NCBI RefSeq assembly: GCF_900089775.1
Contig: NZ_FLOB01000015.1
Coordinates: 27,950-91,949, forward strand
DNA length: 64,000 bases
Direction of reading: 5' to 3'
Source of the DNA: Marinomonas spartinae
GTDB lineage: Bacteria > Pseudomonadota > Gammaproteobacteria > Pseudomonadales > Marinomonadaceae
Part shown: one piece after another, positions 48,464 through 57,796 of the stretch
Layout: each line of letters starts with the position of its first letter
Numbering within the stretch: the first letter of the stretch is position 1
Notes under the pieces: model-generated
Database searches by the model: none
What the model was told of the DNA's origin: nothing
Seen by the model: only the letters and a program-made list of their open reading frames with translations
Translations under genes and position numbers: made by a program

Positions 48464-50101
48464 CTATTCTGACTCCCTATCCTCAAGAATCAACTCACTT
48501 GCTCTATAACCAAGCATCATCGCTGGCCCGTTAGTATTACCAGAAGGTGGCGTCGGCATAGAAGAGCAATCAACGACTCGTAACCCTTTAATACCATGCA
48601 CTCTCAGTCTTGAATCTAATACAGAATCTTCAGGAGAGCCCATACGGCAAGTTCCAGTCGCATGCAGACCCGCACTGACTAACCAATTTAATGCTTGAGA
48701 GATCTGCTCGTCCGTTTGGCAATCATCCCCCGGTGACACCTCATGCTCAATGTATTTCGATAAGGCTGGCTGAGCAATAAATCGACGAATCAATTTTACT
48801 AGCTGAATATAGGTTTGCCGATCCTCTGCATCTCCCCACCAATTGGCATCGTTCAACGCAGGCACATTAATATCGGCTGACTCGATTGAAATGCTACCGC
48901 GGCTTTTAGGACGAAGATACATAGCGTTGACGGTCAATCCTGGTTTATCTTCAAGCGCACCTTGACCCGGATTCGCTTTCATCTCCTCAGATGAGCGCAT
49001 AGAAAATGGCCCTATGCCAAATTGAACATCAGGCCAGTTTGGCTCTCCTTTCATAGAAATCAGTGCGGTCAACTCAGGCGAAGTATAGGCCATTTGACCT
49101 GTTCTGGTTAAATAGTACTGCAGTACATTTTTCGTCAAACGCCACCCGTCAAATTCAAAATTTGCTCCTTTGGCATTTTTCATACGAAAAGAAATAGACA
49201 ACATGGCATGATCAACCAAGTGTCGACCAACGTTAGGGGAATCTTTTACCACCTCAACGCCTGCACGTTCCAATACATCAGCCGGGCCAATACCCGACAC
49301 CTGTAACAACTTTGGACTTTGCATCACTCCCGCGCTGACAATCACTTCACGGTTAGCATACACGTCGAAGGTCTCATCATTTTGCTTACAACGAATCCCT
49401 GTGGCTTTGCATCCTTCCATTACAATACGCAGTACAGACGTATCCGTAATGACCGTCAAATTACTGCGCCCTAATGCAGGCTTCAAAAAAGCACGATAAG
49501 ACGACGCTCTTCGACCACGGCGATCCACTGTTGCTTGGGTATAGCCAATGCCTTGAGTATTTGGCGTATTAATATCCTTCAATATTGGCAGGCCAAACTC
49601 CTGACCTGCTTTTAGTGTCGCATCCAACACAGGGGATCGATAAGGTAATTCCGTGATTTGTAACGGACCTTTTCTGCCGCGAGAGGGATCAGCATGATCA
49701 TATTGATAGCTTTCCATTTCATTAAAACAACGGGATACGTCTTTCCATGACCATTCACTCAGCCCTAAGTCTCGCCATGAGTCATAATCGGCCTGCATAC
49801 CTCGCAAGAACCACGTACCATTGGTTGAGCTGGAACCACCCAGCCCTCTGCCATAAACCCAGGTTTCATCAGCGGGTCTATCTTTTTGATTCTTAATAGG
49901 AAAGTAGGAAAAATACCCCGGTGTCCCCCACATTTTCAAAAAAGCACGTGGCATATTCACTAACTCGGAATGATTACGCCCGCCCGCTTCAACTAAAAGC
50001 ACACTACTTTTTCCATCGGCACTGAGTCTATCAGCCAACACACAGCCAGAAGAACCTGCACCAACAATTATGTAATCAAAGTGTTTTGTCTGTAATGTCA
50101 T
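48464..50101 (-). CDS. GMC-family FAD oxidoreductase
   Basis: A 545-residue GMC flavoenzyme: FAD-binding DYIIVGAGSSGCVLADRLS at the N-terminus, GRGLGGSSSTNGTWFLRG and SPKLLQVSGIGPADVLERAG as the two GMC signatures, and a C-terminal GLHATGTCRMG with the catalytic His, then the second conserved site near GNTNGPAMMLG. Relatives oxidise alcohols or sugars, including glycoside 3-oxidases that make the 3-keto-glycoside needed for C-deglycosylation. It is seven bases from the MFS gene and in the same unit as the deglycosidase-like gene, which supports a sugar-oxidation role, though choline-dehydrogenase-like activity cannot be excluded. Confidence 0.88.
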   Translation of the reverse strand: MTLQTKHFDYIIVGAGSSGCVLADRLSADGKSSVLLVEAGGRNHSELVNMPRAFLKMWGTPGYFSYFPIKNQKDRPADETWVYGRGLGGSSSTNGTWFLRGMQADYDSWRDLGLSEWSWKDVSRCFNEMESYQYDHADPSRGRKGPLQITELPYRSPVLDATLKAGQEFGLPILKDINTPNTQGIGYTQATVDRRGRRASSYRAFLKPALGRSNLTVITDTSVLRIVMEGCKATGIRCKQNDETFDVYANREVIVSAGVMQSPKLLQVSGIGPADVLERAGVEVVKDSPNVGRHLVDHAMLSISFRMKNAKGANFEFDGWRLTKNVLQYYLTRTGQMAYTSPELTALISMKGEPNWPDVQFGIGPFSMRSSEEMKANPGQGALEDKPGLTVNAMYLRPKSRGSISIESADINVPALNDANWWGDAEDRQTYIQLVKLIRRFIAQPALSKYIEHEVSPGDDCQTDEQISQALNWLVSAGLHATGTCRMGSPEDSVLDSRLRVHGIKGLRVVDCSSMPTPPSGNTNGPAMMLGYRASELILEDRESE

Positions 50102-50107
50102 AATGAT

Positions 50108-51334
50108 TTATTGCCCCTTCTGAGCAGCATGAGATTTATTATTAACAGCATTCATTTTTTGGCTCTGAGCGAAAAAGAAACTCAGCAGAGCAAGCGCCAT
50201 AGCAATAAAGCCAAAAACCACCATCGCCTTTTGCAAGTCATGGGCTTGCTCGACCATATTGACCAGCATTGGACACACGAAAGTGCCTGTGAAAAAAGCC
50301 GTTGCCCAAATCCCCATACCTCGGCTGCGCTGCTCAAAAGGTAAAATGGATTGTCCCCACGCTAATAAAGCAGGAATGACCATGCCAGCGCCCAGTTGTT
50401 GAATACAAGCACCAACGGAAACATAGATATAATGTGGGGCAAAGCCGATCACAATTTGACCAATCGCGATAAACAAACCTGCTAGAGCAAGTAAATTGCC
50501 AATGCTCCAGCGGAATAACCAACGATATAACATGGCTCCCAGAATATAAGGCAAGGTCGTTAAGGCTTGAATAACACCGATTGTAGAAAATGACTCAATA
50601 CCCGCAGCAGATAAAATATTGGCTATATTTAAGGGTTCGACATAGTAAACAATGGAAGCAACAAAGGTCACACCACCGATTAAAAAGGCTATTTTGAAAG
50701 GAAAGCCAAGTGGTTGTATCGTACCACTTGATTCCGTATTGGATTTCAAAGGTTCATCAATGAATATCAGCGTCATAATAAAGCCAGGGATGGCAAGCAG
50801 ATAAATAAAGAAAGGGCCTTTCCAACTGATATCGGCGAGAGCTCCGCCGGCGATGATTAATAAAGTACCCGCGATTGAAGTCGAGATACCAACCCAAGAG
50901 ACCCAGCCATGGCGCCGCTCTCCAAAGTAATCCGCTATTAGGGTACTGGACACCGTAATAATAAAAGCTTCCGCGATCCCAAGCACTGCGCGACTCGCAA
51001 CAATCATATCGAGCCGATCCACCAAAACAGGTACCAAACCAGCGATAGAATACACCGCCATTCCAGCAGTAAAACAGACACGTCGACCATAACGGTCTGA
51101 TACGATGCCTGCTACAGGTGCAAAAATCGCTAAGAATAAAGATGGGATGGTGACAATCATGGGGATAAAAATGGCCGCATGCTCTATGCCGCCAAAATGC
51201 TGAAACAGTTTTGGAATCGCTGGAAATAAGCAGACGATTGCCATAACCGGTAATATTTGCGCGTAAAGCAGGGTAATGCCTTTTGCCGTTGTACCCCGGC
51301 CCCGACTAGCGCTGGATCGTGTGATGCCAAACAT
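50108..51334 (-). CDS. MFS transporter, probable substrate importer of the glycoside locus
   Basis: A 408-residue major facilitator protein with about twelve helices. It has a loop 2-3 motif A (GIVSDRYGRRVCFTAGM) and a central loop with DEPLKSNTESSGTIQP. The ATG at 51334 has GGAG nine bases before it; the longer frame begins in the preceding intergenic stretch. It sits between the fused deglycosidase-like gene and the GMC oxidoreductase gene, all on one strand, so it probably imports the glycoside or exports a product. The direction of transport is not evident. Confidence 0.82.
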   Translation of the reverse strand: MFGITRSSASRGRGTTAKGITLLYAQILPVMAIVCLFPAIPKLFQHFGGIEHAAIFIPMIVTIPSLFLAIFAPVAGIVSDRYGRRVCFTAGMAVYSIAGLVPVLVDRLDMIVASRAVLGIAEAFIITVSSTLIADYFGERRHGWVSWVGISTSIAGTLLIIAGGALADISWKGPFFIYLLAIPGFIMTLIFIDEPLKSNTESSGTIQPLGFPFKIAFLIGGVTFVASIVYYVEPLNIANILSAAGIESFSTIGVIQALTTLPYILGAMLYRWLFRWSIGNLLALAGLFIAIGQIVIGFAPHYIYVSVGACIQQLGAGMVIPALLAWGQSILPFEQRSRGMGIWATAFFTGTFVCPMLVNMVEQAHDLQKAMVVFGFIAMALALLSFFFAQSQKMNAVNNKSHAAQKGQ

Positions 51335-51435
51335 AGGTTTGATCTCCAAAATATTATTTTTGTTTTTTTGGTATGTAAAATACATTCTCTCAACGCGATA
51401 CCGCGTCATGTTTTTGTCTTTTCACTCTCTGTTAT

Positions 51436-52740
51436 TCAGTGATTATTTTGATTGAGCAATGAGCGTAATAGCGCATGCTGGCGACGAATTTGATCACGGC
51501 CGCGATACGATTCACGACGCCCTTCATATTCGCTCGATAACCAACCTGACCAATTGTTCGCCTCTAGGGTCTGAACAATGTCAGACCAAGGCACATGTAG
51601 ATCATTAAGCTGATCATCCACTTCAAAAAATTTAGATTGGATAAAGTGAACATGTGGCAATATTTCGGCAAGGTCCGCCATTGGTACTTTAAGTGGCTCA
51701 AGGAATGGCGGTCTTTTTTGCCCAGGCTTGAGCTCAATGCCTTCATGACCATCATCACAAGGTGCTGTTTGGAAGATTCCAGTATCAACAATGAGTTTGA
51801 AGTGATCGGTTTTTGTTTCCTCAATAAAGTCGATATACCCTTGAGTAACAATGTGTTTGATCGGGGTTGGACTATGGATTTCAGGACAAATAACGATATT
51901 CAACTTATTCGCTAACTCCAGGGAACGCTCTACCGCTTCACGCCAAATGGGATGAGGCAAGAGATCAAGGGACGTCACACCAAACTTTGGACGAATAGAA
52001 GAAAAACCTAACTGTGACGCAATTTGAAGATCTTTCTGAATTTGTGCCACCCCTTCCGCTACAGTGAGGTCTCGATCTAGCCACATATTGGTATCAACCC
52101 AAGTGCCTAGGTTAGTTGGCTGCAACGTATATTGATCCAGCAATCGAAACCAATTATCCAGCCAAGTGCTAGAGATATTTGGATAACCTGGGATATCGCC
52201 CTCACTCAGCATCTCTAAACCGCTCGCGCCGATATCAGCCATGTCTGCCATGACATCTTCTAATGTCATCAAGGTATTGATATCGCCTGAATAACTGTAG
52301 GTGGATACGCCCAGTTTGATATTAGAGGCGGAATCATCCTTATCAACCACAACGACTTTTTTTGAAGTTTTAAAAGGGGAACGAGAAAATTGAGCAGGAA
52401 TGTAAGGTCGACGAATAAAGACACAAACAAATAAGTCATGCACACCGCATTGAATGGGCTGTTCTACGGGCAAGGTAATGGTAGCTAATTCATCCAACTG
52501 CCAGCGAACGTCGACGCTCTGGCGTAGCTGTTCTAAACGATAAGTTTCCCCTTGCAAAGTCCACAGAGCACTATCAAACTCGTAGGAAAGGCCATCTAGC
52601 TTAATGTCGATGCCATCCACTAAACTCGCCTGCACTCCTCGATAATTTGGATTACGAATTTGAAATTGAAATCCAGGCTTGCCATTTGGCAAGGTCACAT
52701 TTTTACAGCCACGAGACTGAATAATGGTTCTTTCTAACAT
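51436..52740 (-). CDS. Fused beta-alpha C-glycoside deglycosidase-like protein (DUF6379 + TIM barrel)
   Basis: A 434-residue, two-domain protein. Residues 1-125 (PGFQFQIRNPNYRGVQASL, VDGIDIKLDG, YRLEQLRQSVDVRW, VCVFIRRPYIP) match the beta-subunit domain of C-glycoside deglycosidases. Residues 141-434 are a xylose-isomerase-like TIM barrel with candidate metal ligands Glu287 (CPEIHSP), Asp319 (IVDTG), His365 or Gln368, and Glu404 (SSEYEG), as in the alpha subunit. In described enzymes (CarB/CarC, DgpB/DgpC) the two are separate polypeptides that break the C-C bond of a 3-keto-C-glycoside. Here they are fused, beta first. AAGGAAACTAAC supports the ATG at 52740. Confidence 0.82.
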   Translation of the reverse strand: MLERTIIQSRGCKNVTLPNGKPGFQFQIRNPNYRGVQASLVDGIDIKLDGLSYEFDSALWTLQGETYRLEQLRQSVDVRWQLDELATITLPVEQPIQCGVHDLFVCVFIRRPYIPAQFSRSPFKTSKKVVVVDKDDSASNIKLGVSTYSYSGDINTLMTLEDVMADMADIGASGLEMLSEGDIPGYPNISSTWLDNWFRLLDQYTLQPTNLGTWVDTNMWLDRDLTVAEGVAQIQKDLQIASQLGFSSIRPKFGVTSLDLLPHPIWREAVERSLELANKLNIVICPEIHSPTPIKHIVTQGYIDFIEETKTDHFKLIVDTGIFQTAPCDDGHEGIELKPGQKRPPFLEPLKVPMADLAEILPHVHFIQSKFFEVDDQLNDLHVPWSDIVQTLEANNWSGWLSSEYEGRRESYRGRDQIRRQHALLRSLLNQNNH

Positions 52741-52882
52741 GTTAGTTTCCTTGGGATGGCAATGATCATTGACCTCAATGGTTGGCCTAGGCCAACCCAC
52801 CAAAAGCGTTACTTTTCAAAGGACAATGACACCATCACTTTATCGGTTAGTTATTTTAATTTTTCGACAGCGAAAATATTAC

Positions 52883-52945
52883 TAGAATATAATTCTATTT
52901 TAGCAACAAAAAAGCAAGACCAAAAATAAAATATAATTCTATTTT
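52883..52945. repeat. Repeated operator-like element upstream of the fused deglycosidase gene
   Basis: ATATAATTCTATTTT occurs twice without change (52887-52901 and 52931-52945), 44 bases apart, about four helical turns. The first copy is part of the palindrome TAGAATATAATTCTA (52883-52897). Position upstream of the operon suggests a pair of regulator sites, perhaps for the TetR protein at 47571. Confidence 0.55.
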
Positions 52946-52972
52946 TGAAATATTTTTAAATATAAGATCTCT

Positions 52973-54106
52973 TTAAGAAACCGAAACCCACTCACTGCCT
53001 TGCTTGCTAGATACCACGGTTGCAGTAATAAACTTCATACCATGCAGACCATCAAGCAAACTTGGAAGGACATCAGACTTTGTATTTTCCATAAGCTGTA
53101 GTGCAAATTCTCGATATAAATTAGCAAACGCCTCTAGATAACCTTCAGGATGACCTGAGGGAATACGTGACGCACTGCTCGCAGCTTGGCTTAAATACGC
53201 ATTACCACGACGTAAGCTCTGACGAGGCAATCCGATAGGAGAGAAAGTCAACTCATTAGGCGATTCCTGAGACCATTCAAGCCCTGCTTTATCACCATAT
53301 ATTCTCAAGCGCAGACCATTTTCATTGCCTAGTGCCACTTGGCTGGCCCACAAATGACCTTTTGCACCATTGTTAAAACGAATCAAAATATTCGCCTCAT
53401 CATCGAGCTGACGCCCCTCTCCCCAACTAGATAAGTCTGCCAATACTTGTTGAGCTTGAGTATCTGCAACAAAGCAGGCTAGCTGATAAGCATGGCTGCC
53501 GATGTCCCCAACACAGCCTGCAATACCCGCTTGGCTAGGATCCGATCGCCATGAGGCTTGTTTATTACCCTCTTTCTCTAGCGCAGAAGTTAACCAATCT
53601 TGGACATATTCCACCTGAATAGAACGAATGTAGCCCAACTGACCTTCTTTCACCATGGCCCGTGCCTCGCGCACCATAGGGTAGGCAGAATAGTTATGGG
53701 TCAATAAGAATTGCGCTTGGTAATGCTTGGCTTTCTCTAATAATTCTTCCGCTTGAACCAAGGTTGCCGTCAGGGGTTTATCGCAAATAACGTGAATACC
53801 TTTTGCCAAAAAGGCTGCGGCAATAGAAGCGTGGAGGTGATTTGGCGTCACGATAGACACAACTTCAATGCCATCTTCTCGTTTGCTTTCTTCCTCCGCC
53901 ATTACCTCAAAATCCGTGTAATAACGAATAATACCTAGCGATTCGGCAGAGCGTTTTGCCTTTTCGCTCTGACTCGATAAAGCCCCAGCCAGCAGCTCAT
54001 AATGATCATCAAGACGCGCAGCAAAACGATGCACTTCACCAATAAAAGCACCTTCACCGCCACCCACCATACCTAGACGTAAACGTCGTTTACTTACTTC
54101 AGACAT
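52973..54106 (-). CDS. Gfo/Idh/MocA-family oxidoreductase
   Basis: A 377-residue NAD(P)-dependent sugar dehydrogenase-like protein. It has a Rossmann motif GMVGGGEGAFIGEVHRFAAR, the EKP-type motif as HVICDKPLTATLVQAEELL, and the substrate-side CVGDIGSHAYQLACF. The ATG at 54106 has GGAG upstream and starts four bases after the isomerase stop, so the two are coupled. DgpA, the first enzyme of a known C-deglycosylation pathway, belongs to this family and oxidises the sugar at C3. It may do that here, or reduce the released 3-keto sugar. Confidence 0.87.
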   Translation of the reverse strand: MSEVSKRRLRLGMVGGGEGAFIGEVHRFAARLDDHYELLAGALSSQSEKAKRSAESLGIIRYYTDFEVMAEEESKREDGIEVVSIVTPNHLHASIAAAFLAKGIHVICDKPLTATLVQAEELLEKAKHYQAQFLLTHNYSAYPMVREARAMVKEGQLGYIRSIQVEYVQDWLTSALEKEGNKQASWRSDPSQAGIAGCVGDIGSHAYQLACFVADTQAQQVLADLSSWGEGRQLDDEANILIRFNNGAKGHLWASQVALGNENGLRLRIYGDKAGLEWSQESPNELTFSPIGLPRQSLRRGNAYLSQAASSASRIPSGHPEGYLEAFANLYREFALQLMENTKSDVLPSLLDGLHGMKFITATVVSSKQGSEWVSVS

Positions 54107-54110
54107 CCTA

Positions 54111-55166
54111 TTACTCCAATCCCAACATACGACGATTCGCTTTCGCATCCACACCGCTATCCGCAAAATCATCAAATGCTTTATCGGTCACGCGGATAAT
54201 AAAATTTTGAATATGCTGCGCACCTTCGCGAGCACCATCTTCAGGGTGTTTCAAACAACATTCCCATTCCAATACCGCCCAACCCGCAAAATCATAAGCG
54301 GAGAGTTTAGAGAAAATGCCTTTGAAATCCACCTGGCCATCGCCAATGGAACGAAAACGCCCTGGACGGTCGACCCAATTTTGAAAACCACCGTAGACAC
54401 CACATTTACCACTAAGATTCAATTCTGCATCTTTTACATGGAACATCTTGATGCGGTCGTGGTAATGATCAATAAAGGCCAAATAGTCCAAATGCTGTAA
54501 CACAAAATGGCTTGGATCATAGAGGATATTAGCTCGTGGATGATGATCGACCTCATCGAGAAAACGCTCAAATGTCACGCCATCATGGAGATCTTCACCT
54601 GGATGAATCTCATAACACAAATCCACGCCGGCCTCATCAAACGCATCAAGAATCGGTGTCCAGCGTCGACCCAGCTCGGCAAATGCCTCTTCGACTAACC
54701 CCGCAGGACGCTGTGGCCAAGGGTAAAAGTAAGGCCATGCCAATGCACCGGAAAAGGTTGCATGAGCCGTCAAACCAAGACGCTTGGAGGCCTTGGCAGC
54801 CATTTTGAGTTGCTCAACCGCCCATGCTTGCCGAGCATCAGAGTTGCCTCTCACACTGGGGTCGGCAAAGCCATCAAATGCTTCATCGTACGCTGGGTGT
54901 ACCGCTACCAATTGGCCTTGCAAATGGGTGGATAATTCAGAGATCACCACGCCATGTTGTGCTGCCGTCGCAATTAGCTCGTCACAATATTCTTGGCTGC
55001 TTGCGGCACGCTCCAAATCCATCAAACGTTTATCCCACGTTGGCACTTGTACCGCTTTGTAACCCAATGATGCCACCCAACCACAAATGGCATCAAAGTT
55101 ATTGAAAGGGGCTTCATCGCCCACAAACTGGGCCAAAAAAATGGCCGGTCCTTTTATTGTCTGCAT
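54111..55166 (-). CDS. Sugar phosphate isomerase/epimerase family protein (TIM barrel)
   Basis: A 351-residue xylose-isomerase-like barrel with candidate metal ligands in CYEIHPGEDLHDG, NILYDPSHFVLQ, IKMFHVKDAEL and VLEWECCLKHPED. It is larger than hydroxypyruvate isomerases and resembles proteins encoded with Gfo/Idh/MocA dehydrogenases in keto-sugar or inositol-type catabolism. It heads the minus-strand run (isomerase, then dehydrogenase). A role in processing the released keto-sugar is an inference from neighbours. Confidence 0.85.
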   Translation of the reverse strand: MQTIKGPAIFLAQFVGDEAPFNNFDAICGWVASLGYKAVQVPTWDKRLMDLERAASSQEYCDELIATAAQHGVVISELSTHLQGQLVAVHPAYDEAFDGFADPSVRGNSDARQAWAVEQLKMAAKASKRLGLTAHATFSGALAWPYFYPWPQRPAGLVEEAFAELGRRWTPILDAFDEAGVDLCYEIHPGEDLHDGVTFERFLDEVDHHPRANILYDPSHFVLQHLDYLAFIDHYHDRIKMFHVKDAELNLSGKCGVYGGFQNWVDRPGRFRSIGDGQVDFKGIFSKLSAYDFAGWAVLEWECCLKHPEDGAREGAQHIQNFIIRVTDKAFDDFADSGVDAKANRRMLGLE

Positions 55167-55435
55167 TTTATTTTTTATCCTTATACAAATGCCCTGATAA
55201 AAATTCAGTAAGTGAGTTTACGCTCAATCGCTGCTAAGTATAAAAAAACAGACACATACTCAGCCAAAAGAGCGCTTGCAAACCTCGCTATTCCTTACTG
55301 CTTTTTTCAGTGTGCCCGATTAAAATAATTAAATTAATTTTATTTTTTAAATATATTGATAAGTTTTTTAAATATAAAAAATATCCAAATATATTAATAA
55401 CGTCATCACGAACCATCAAAAAGTGAACCGCTAGA

Positions 55436-56341
55436 TTAAAGCCTTCTAGCGGCTTCTCTCATGAGTTCGCGTAACCAAATCATGCCTAAATCAGTATTTT
55501 GGTATCTACTCCACTGCATACTCTCTTGCAATGCGGGCAATTCGACTGGTGCCGCTAAACTGGTCAACTCTGCGCCTTGTGAAATGGCTTTTTTAATGAG
55601 CTTTTTCTGCACTGTGGCTATTCGGTTGGTTCCCTCAATTAAATTAGGGATACTGGAAAAACTATAAGTCAGTACTTCAACTTGTCGCTTTATGCCCATT
55701 TTTTCAAAGCAATAGCCTTCAAAAGAAAGGTCTGAATGAGGAGGTTGCATGCAAACATGACTAGAGACCAAAAAGCTTTCCCGTGTCAGCCCTTGTTGGG
55801 CAAGTGGGTTTTGATTCCACACAATACAAGCAAATTCATCCGTTAGCAGTGTTTCGCTGGGCTGATCCTCGGAACAAAAAACATCGGGTACAATCAGTAA
55901 ATCCGCACTGCCTCTGTCTAATTCTTTTTTAGGGTCGCTAACCTGAGGCAAAAAATTCATTTTTACCTTACTGCCCTGCTCACTCGCCACTTCAAGCACA
56001 TAGGGTATCAAGGTGTTTAAAATATAATCCGATACACAGATGCGAAACTCACGATCAGAGAGGGCTGGATCAAACCCAGGCTTCATCATGATTGAGGCAT
56101 CGATTCTAATCAGTATATCCCGGATAGGATGCTCTAACTGCTCAGCCAAGGCCGTAAGCATCATATTACGCCCTACTTTCATCAGAATATCATCATTGAA
56201 ATAAGCTCTAAGGCGCGATAAAGAATGACTCATCGCAGATTGACTCAAGTGCAATTCTTCCGCAGCTAAACTCACACTTTGCAGGCGAATCAAGGCATCT
56301 AAAGCAACCAATAAATTCAAATCTAATTTACGAAAATGCAT
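55436..56341 (-). CDS. NodD-like LysR-family regulator
   Basis: A 301-residue LysR protein starting FRKLDLNLLVALDALIRLQS, the opening typical of the NodD/NahR/FdeR subgroup, with AEELHLSQSAMSHSLSRLRA as the DNA-binding helices. The C-terminus also resembles this group (MQWSRYQNTDLGMIWLRELM). Members sense aromatic compounds; NodD and FdeR respond to flavonoids. It is divergent from the ring-degradation genes starting at 56591, which it probably activates. A LysR-type dyad lies between them. Confidence 0.87.
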   Translation of the reverse strand: MHFRKLDLNLLVALDALIRLQSVSLAAEELHLSQSAMSHSLSRLRAYFNDDILMKVGRNMMLTALAEQLEHPIRDILIRIDASIMMKPGFDPALSDREFRICVSDYILNTLIPYVLEVASEQGSKVKMNFLPQVSDPKKELDRGSADLLIVPDVFCSEDQPSETLLTDEFACIVWNQNPLAQQGLTRESFLVSSHVCMQPPHSDLSFEGYCFEKMGIKRQVEVLTYSFSSIPNLIEGTNRIATVQKKLIKKAISQGAELTSLAAPVELPALQESMQWSRYQNTDLGMIWLRELMREAARRL

Positions 56342-56430
56342 GTTACTTCTTCTTATTGTTTTGTTTTTATCGTGATGAGTGATCTTAGCGACTCAAATAC
56401 ATCAACCTAGAAGTCAATTTTACTCATGTT

Positions 56431-56449
56431 GTATCGATGCCATCAATAC
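56431..56449. promoter_or_regulatory. LysR-type operator candidate in the divergent promoter
   Basis: GTATCGATG-C-CATCAATAC is a near-perfect dyad (eight of nine pairs) containing T-N11-A and an ATCGAT/ATTGAT-like core as in nod-box half sites. An additional ATC-N9-GAT lies at 56369-56383. Both are in the gap between the NodD-like gene and the catabolic operon. Confidence 0.5.
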
Positions 56450-56590
56450 ATTATAGAAATAGAATCCATTTATAGTTTTATTTTTTTTTCAATACCATGA
56501 TCCCCATCATAGCAAGGAAGTGGCGGACGAAAGCCGCAGCGTCCTGGCCCAATAACACCATGCTCACTATAAAAATAATTAGGAGTTCGT

Positions 56591-57751
56591 ATGTTTCGCT
56601 TTTTTCCGACCAATTACGTTTGGGATTTGTCCATTAATCTTGCCCTAGAAATGGGAGCAAAAATTGGTGAAGTCCAAGAAATGTGTGGTCCTCTTAAAGA
56701 ATTTGCTGACAAACCCGATGCCGCTGCCTCTATCGCCTTCCGGGAAAGCTGGTCAAAAATGGCAAATAAACTATGTGGCTTAGCCGAAGAAGATGAAGCC
56801 TTAGGACGCTTGTATTCCGCTGGCGATAAATATAACCGCGCCGCCATTTACTATCTTACAGCAGAGCGCTTGCAAGGGATTCATTCTGATGGTCGTGCGG
56901 CCCTGTACGATCGTTTTCAAACCACCTTTCATCGTGGTCTTCAACTTTCTGGAGAGGCATGTCAGCGAGTAGAAATTCCCTATGAAGGCAAACATCTTTC
57001 AGCCCTATTTGTTCCTGCCGACAATGCGACAGGCCCAATGCCTGTACTTGTTCAAGTCAATGGCTTGGATTCCACCAAAGAAATGAAATACCGCGTCGGT
57101 CTTCCTAAATGGTTAGCACAACGCGGTATCGCGTCTTTGATTGTTGACCAGCCAGGCACGGGTGAAGCCATTCGTTTACAAGGTTTTCACGCGGTATACA
57201 ACGCAGAAGTGTGGGCATCAAAAGTGGTGGATTACCTAGAAACTCGGGACGATATCGATCCAACACGTATTGGCTGTGAAGGTGTGTCTCTTGGCGGCTA
57301 CTACTGCCCACGCGCTGTGGCATTTGAACCTCGCTTTGCCTGTGGTGTGGTCTGGGGCGCAAACCATGACTGGCGCGATGTTCAGAAAAAGCGCCTAGAA
57401 AAAGAAGGCAGTTTTCCTGTCCCTCATTACTGGGAGCACGTGCAATGGGTGTGGGGCGCGAAGGATCGCGATGAATTCTTCAAGATTGCGGAAAACGTTC
57501 ATTTGGATGGTGTGGTTGAAAAAATCAAGGTTCCTTTCTTGGTTACCCATGGCAGCAAAGATTCACAAATTCCCTTGCACTGGGCTGAACGTACCTATGA
57601 ACAGCTGGTGAATTCTCCAAAACGCGAATTAAAAATTTTCACGGAGCGTGAAGGCGGTGTGCAACATTCTAGCTTTGACAATTCAGCCAATGCCGGAACC
57701 TACATTGCTGACTGGGTCGCAGAGAACTTAGGCGGCCGGACCAAAGCTTAA
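56591..57751 (+). CDS. Alpha/beta hydrolase, C-C bond hydrolase-like (dihydropseudooxynicotine hydrolase type)
   Basis: A 386-residue protein with a helical N-terminal cap of about 140 residues and an alpha/beta hydrolase core. The nucleophile elbow is GCEGVSLGGYY, the catalytic Asp is likely in THGSKDSQIP and the His in GGVQHSSFDN. This layout is that of 2,6-dihydropseudooxynicotine hydrolase and its FrsA-like relatives, which cleave C-C bonds of diketones. In this operon it could cut a ring-fission or chalcone-type product. AGGAG precedes the ATG. It is the first gene of the plus-strand catabolic operon. Confidence 0.85.
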   Translation: MFRFFPTNYVWDLSINLALEMGAKIGEVQEMCGPLKEFADKPDAAASIAFRESWSKMANKLCGLAEEDEALGRLYSAGDKYNRAAIYYLTAERLQGIHSDGRAALYDRFQTTFHRGLQLSGEACQRVEIPYEGKHLSALFVPADNATGPMPVLVQVNGLDSTKEMKYRVGLPKWLAQRGIASLIVDQPGTGEAIRLQGFHAVYNAEVWASKVVDYLETRDDIDPTRIGCEGVSLGGYYCPRAVAFEPRFACGVVWGANHDWRDVQKKRLEKEGSFPVPHYWEHVQWVWGAKDRDEFFKIAENVHLDGVVEKIKVPFLVTHGSKDSQIPLHWAERTYEQLVNSPKRELKIFTEREGGVQHSSFDNSANAGTYIADWVAENLGGRTKA

Positions 57752-57796
57752 AAAAATAAAATTAACAATTTATAGAATAAAAATAAGAGGTTAACG

